This document shows positions 61,723 to 64,000 of a stretch of DNA of 64,000 bases, piece after piece. The notes below the pieces were generated by a model. The model saw only the letters and a program-made list of their open reading frames with translations, did no database searches and was not told where the DNA came from. The stretch spans positions 25,119,257-25,183,256 of the forward strand of contig NC_086350.1 in assembly GCF_036324505.1 (NCBI RefSeq), in the 5' to 3' direction. Position numbers and translations under genes: made by a program. Within the stretch, counting starts at the first letter, position 1, and each line of letters begins with the position of its first letter. The stretch comes from Eleginops maclovinus (taxonomy: Eukaryota; Chordata; Actinopteri; Perciformes; Eleginopidae).

Positions 61723-63355
61723 ATCTGCAACTCTGCACGGGTTGTTGCAATTGTAATATTAAAAGAGTGCCCAAGTTGTATTATAAAACATTAAAACTCC
61801 AAAATATATTGAAGACAGATTCAATGGGTTGAACGTTTTTCAAAGGGATTTGATGATATTTGCAATATTTTTCAAATTTGAATTTTTATAAACTAAATTA
61901 ATTGAAAGATGATCAGTGTTGATCTCATTGGTTCAAGGCTTACATTTGTATATACTTTAAAAATAAATGTGTTTAAAAAGATGACATAAAACAACATTCT
62001 TTAATAAGGTTGGTCAGTTCTTTGATATTGTTAGGCTAAGATTGTTTCTCTTTGCAAATCTGGAAACGCAATCACTGTGAATCACATATCATTCAGATTT
62101 CAAAATCATCTGGTCAGCAGTTGTTCTGATAGGATGCGCATAAGATGGAAAAGATTGTTAAATAGAGGGTGTAGATACATAGTGAATATTCTTTATGGAC
62201 CACACACACACACGCACAGTTAACTGTGTGTGTTTGTGAGGCCCTGTCGTTGTAGCTGGAGCTCTGGGGATATTGCCTTACAGTCAGAAATGTGGGCAAA
62301 CCGCTCTGTCTGATTCACATTCTGCCTCCAATGACAGAAACATGTTTTTGTCTGACTGTCTAACTGAGTCATTGTCATGGTTTTGTTTACTGAAATAAAA
62401 TCTGCTATATGATGAACAGAGGCTCATTCTCTCTGCTACGGTTTGATGCTTTAGTTTATCACCCATCAGGAATAAGAATCACAATAGCCTGGTTGAAATA
62501 CGACACAGAGTGTTCTTGTGTTTAGTGACCTCAGACAGTGCCCTGGGGAGGCTGCAGGAAAACCCCGCTTTTGTTCTATCTCGAGCGCAATTTAAGCAAA
62601 ACTTTGACATTGAAGCCATTATTTACATTGAGAGAACTAAAACTCACTTTAAAGCAATCTTTATAGTCAGTAGTTATAATTCTAACATGACAGGTTTGTT
62701 GTCTTGTTCACTGATAGTTGTTCCCTCTAGTTCTAGAAACAATTGACCAATCAAGGATTGGTAGGTGGGATCACAAGTGTACGTCATAGTCGACATCGAG
62801 TAGGGCAGGAATGAATCTTTAAACCCATACATTTCAATTAAAAAGTTAGCATTCTGTCACTGCTTCTGGTTTCCTCATCTCTAAGTCAATTCTTTATTTG
62901 AGCGTGTTTACAGTTAGTTAGTGATGCGTGAGCGTTGTAGTTCTGGTGATTGCGTCTACGCTTCAAAAATCATAATGTTTTGTTCATATGTGGAGATTAT
63001 CCTGCTATACGAAACGAGTAAGTATCATAATTGGTATTTGCCGATTATTTTCTAATATCCAATAGGAAAACCCCATTGCTTTTTGAGGAAGGAGCTAACT
63101 TCTGGGCTAATGTAAGACTCTCTAGCTTCGTATGTGAAACAAAGTGAGAGGAAAATGGCAGCAGAAATGGTGACAAGCAACATATTTCTTTTATGATCAG
63201 TTACGGCAGAGACATTTCGGACACGCTGTTATTACAGAAAGGTCATTGTGTTCCTCCCACAGGAAACAAGAGTTCATTTCAAGTCTCACAACCTAATCAA
63301 AGCATCATGATAAGCTCTCTAAGCCCTAACATGAAACATGGGAATGTGTGGGTGT

Positions 63356-63446
<91 letters not shown>

Positions 63447-64000
63447 TGCTGTTAAAAGTACATTTACGATAAAGAAACACGGGAGATTAAGAAGTTTGTA
63501 TGTAAGATTACATTTTTTGATATGTGTAAAATAAGGAGAGTATTTTTATTATTCTTGTACTTTTAAAATTATATATGACAGAAGCTGAATGTGTGTACGC
63601 TATGTTAACGGGCACACAGTGTTCTGTTTCTGTTTTGAGGTTAATGAAAGGATGTCTTTACCACAGACTGGTATATCTAAGGGTAGGTTCAACTGAATTT
63701 GAAATGGATGCATGCCTCCAATGTTCATGTTAATGATGGAAATCCTGGAATATTCCTCAGAATTCTTGGAAGATCCCCCTGTTCTTGGAAGAACCATTTC
63801 AAGCTTCATATGTTATTTGCTTGTCATGGCGTAAAACTTAACTCACAATTGTATAGATCATTTAGCCTGTTGTTGTGTGATTGACATATGTATATCTAAG
63901 CATCAGGAATAATGGCGACGCAGTGAACTATTGATAGTCATGTGAAGATAAACTGAGCAACCATTACAAAACTCAACAGGAGTGAGGCAGTGCAGGGCAA
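61290..64000. other. Downstream intergenic DNA
   Basis: Contains (CA)21 at 61679-61720, (CA)42 at 63359-63442, and a repeat fragment near 62990-63115 related to 40500-40910. The frames at 62510-62746 and 63193-63534 are without domains; the second is largely CA-coded His/Thr. Confidence 0.6.

Overview
This is vertebrate nuclear DNA, almost certainly from a teleost fish. It has GT-AG introns, very long (CA)n/(TG)n tracts, and teleost-type repeats: a Tc1 element with IR/DR ends, L2-like LINE tails, tRNA-headed SINEs, and MITEs with ends such as 'GGAAGAAGTACTCAGATCC' and 'AAAGGTCTCCTATTATGC'. There is no bacterial-style operon, CRISPR array or plasmid feature.

The one intact host gene is a Par6 cell-polarity gene on the + strand, best assigned to pard6a. 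I rebuilt it as six coding exons: 36969-37058, 42808-43030, 58107-58396, 58960-59085, 59298-59497 and 60510-60807. All junctions have consensus splice sites and matching phase, giving a 408-residue protein. Its order is a polyglutamine N-terminus, PB1 domain (binds aPKC), semi-CRIB (binds Cdc42-GTP), PDZ domain, then a Ser-rich/acidic tail ending in a hydrophobic C-terminus. A CpG-rich promoter region lies at about 36480-37330. The first poly(A) signal is at 61279. Intron 1 is 5.7 kb and intron 2 is 15.1 kb, and both are filled with repeats.

Upstream of the gene (1-36480) I find no intact host gene. The main contents are: a 2.8-kb long inverted repeat (2668-5486); a LINE fragment (6133-6560, - strand); a full-length Tc1 transposon with an uninterrupted transposase (9357-11006); an L2-like fragment (14637-15149, - strand); a group of very long CA/TG tracts (13.9-17.1 kb); a decayed intron-containing gene coding for a SWIM zinc finger plus a YqaJ/lambda-exonuclease-type nuclease (22845-25064); a scrambled Tc1-like remnant (25865-26725); and a very recent 536-bp copy of part of that remnant, inserted at 28319-28854 between two copies of a 190-bp target segment.

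The most notable points are: the duplicated 3' splice site before the last pard6a exon, which could add 66 codons in frame; the near-identical copy-and-insert event at 28.1-29.0 kb; the SWIM-YqaJ gene remnant; the structurally complete Tc1 element; and the large inverted repeat. Downstream of the gene (61290-64000) I see only intergenic sequence and microsatellites.
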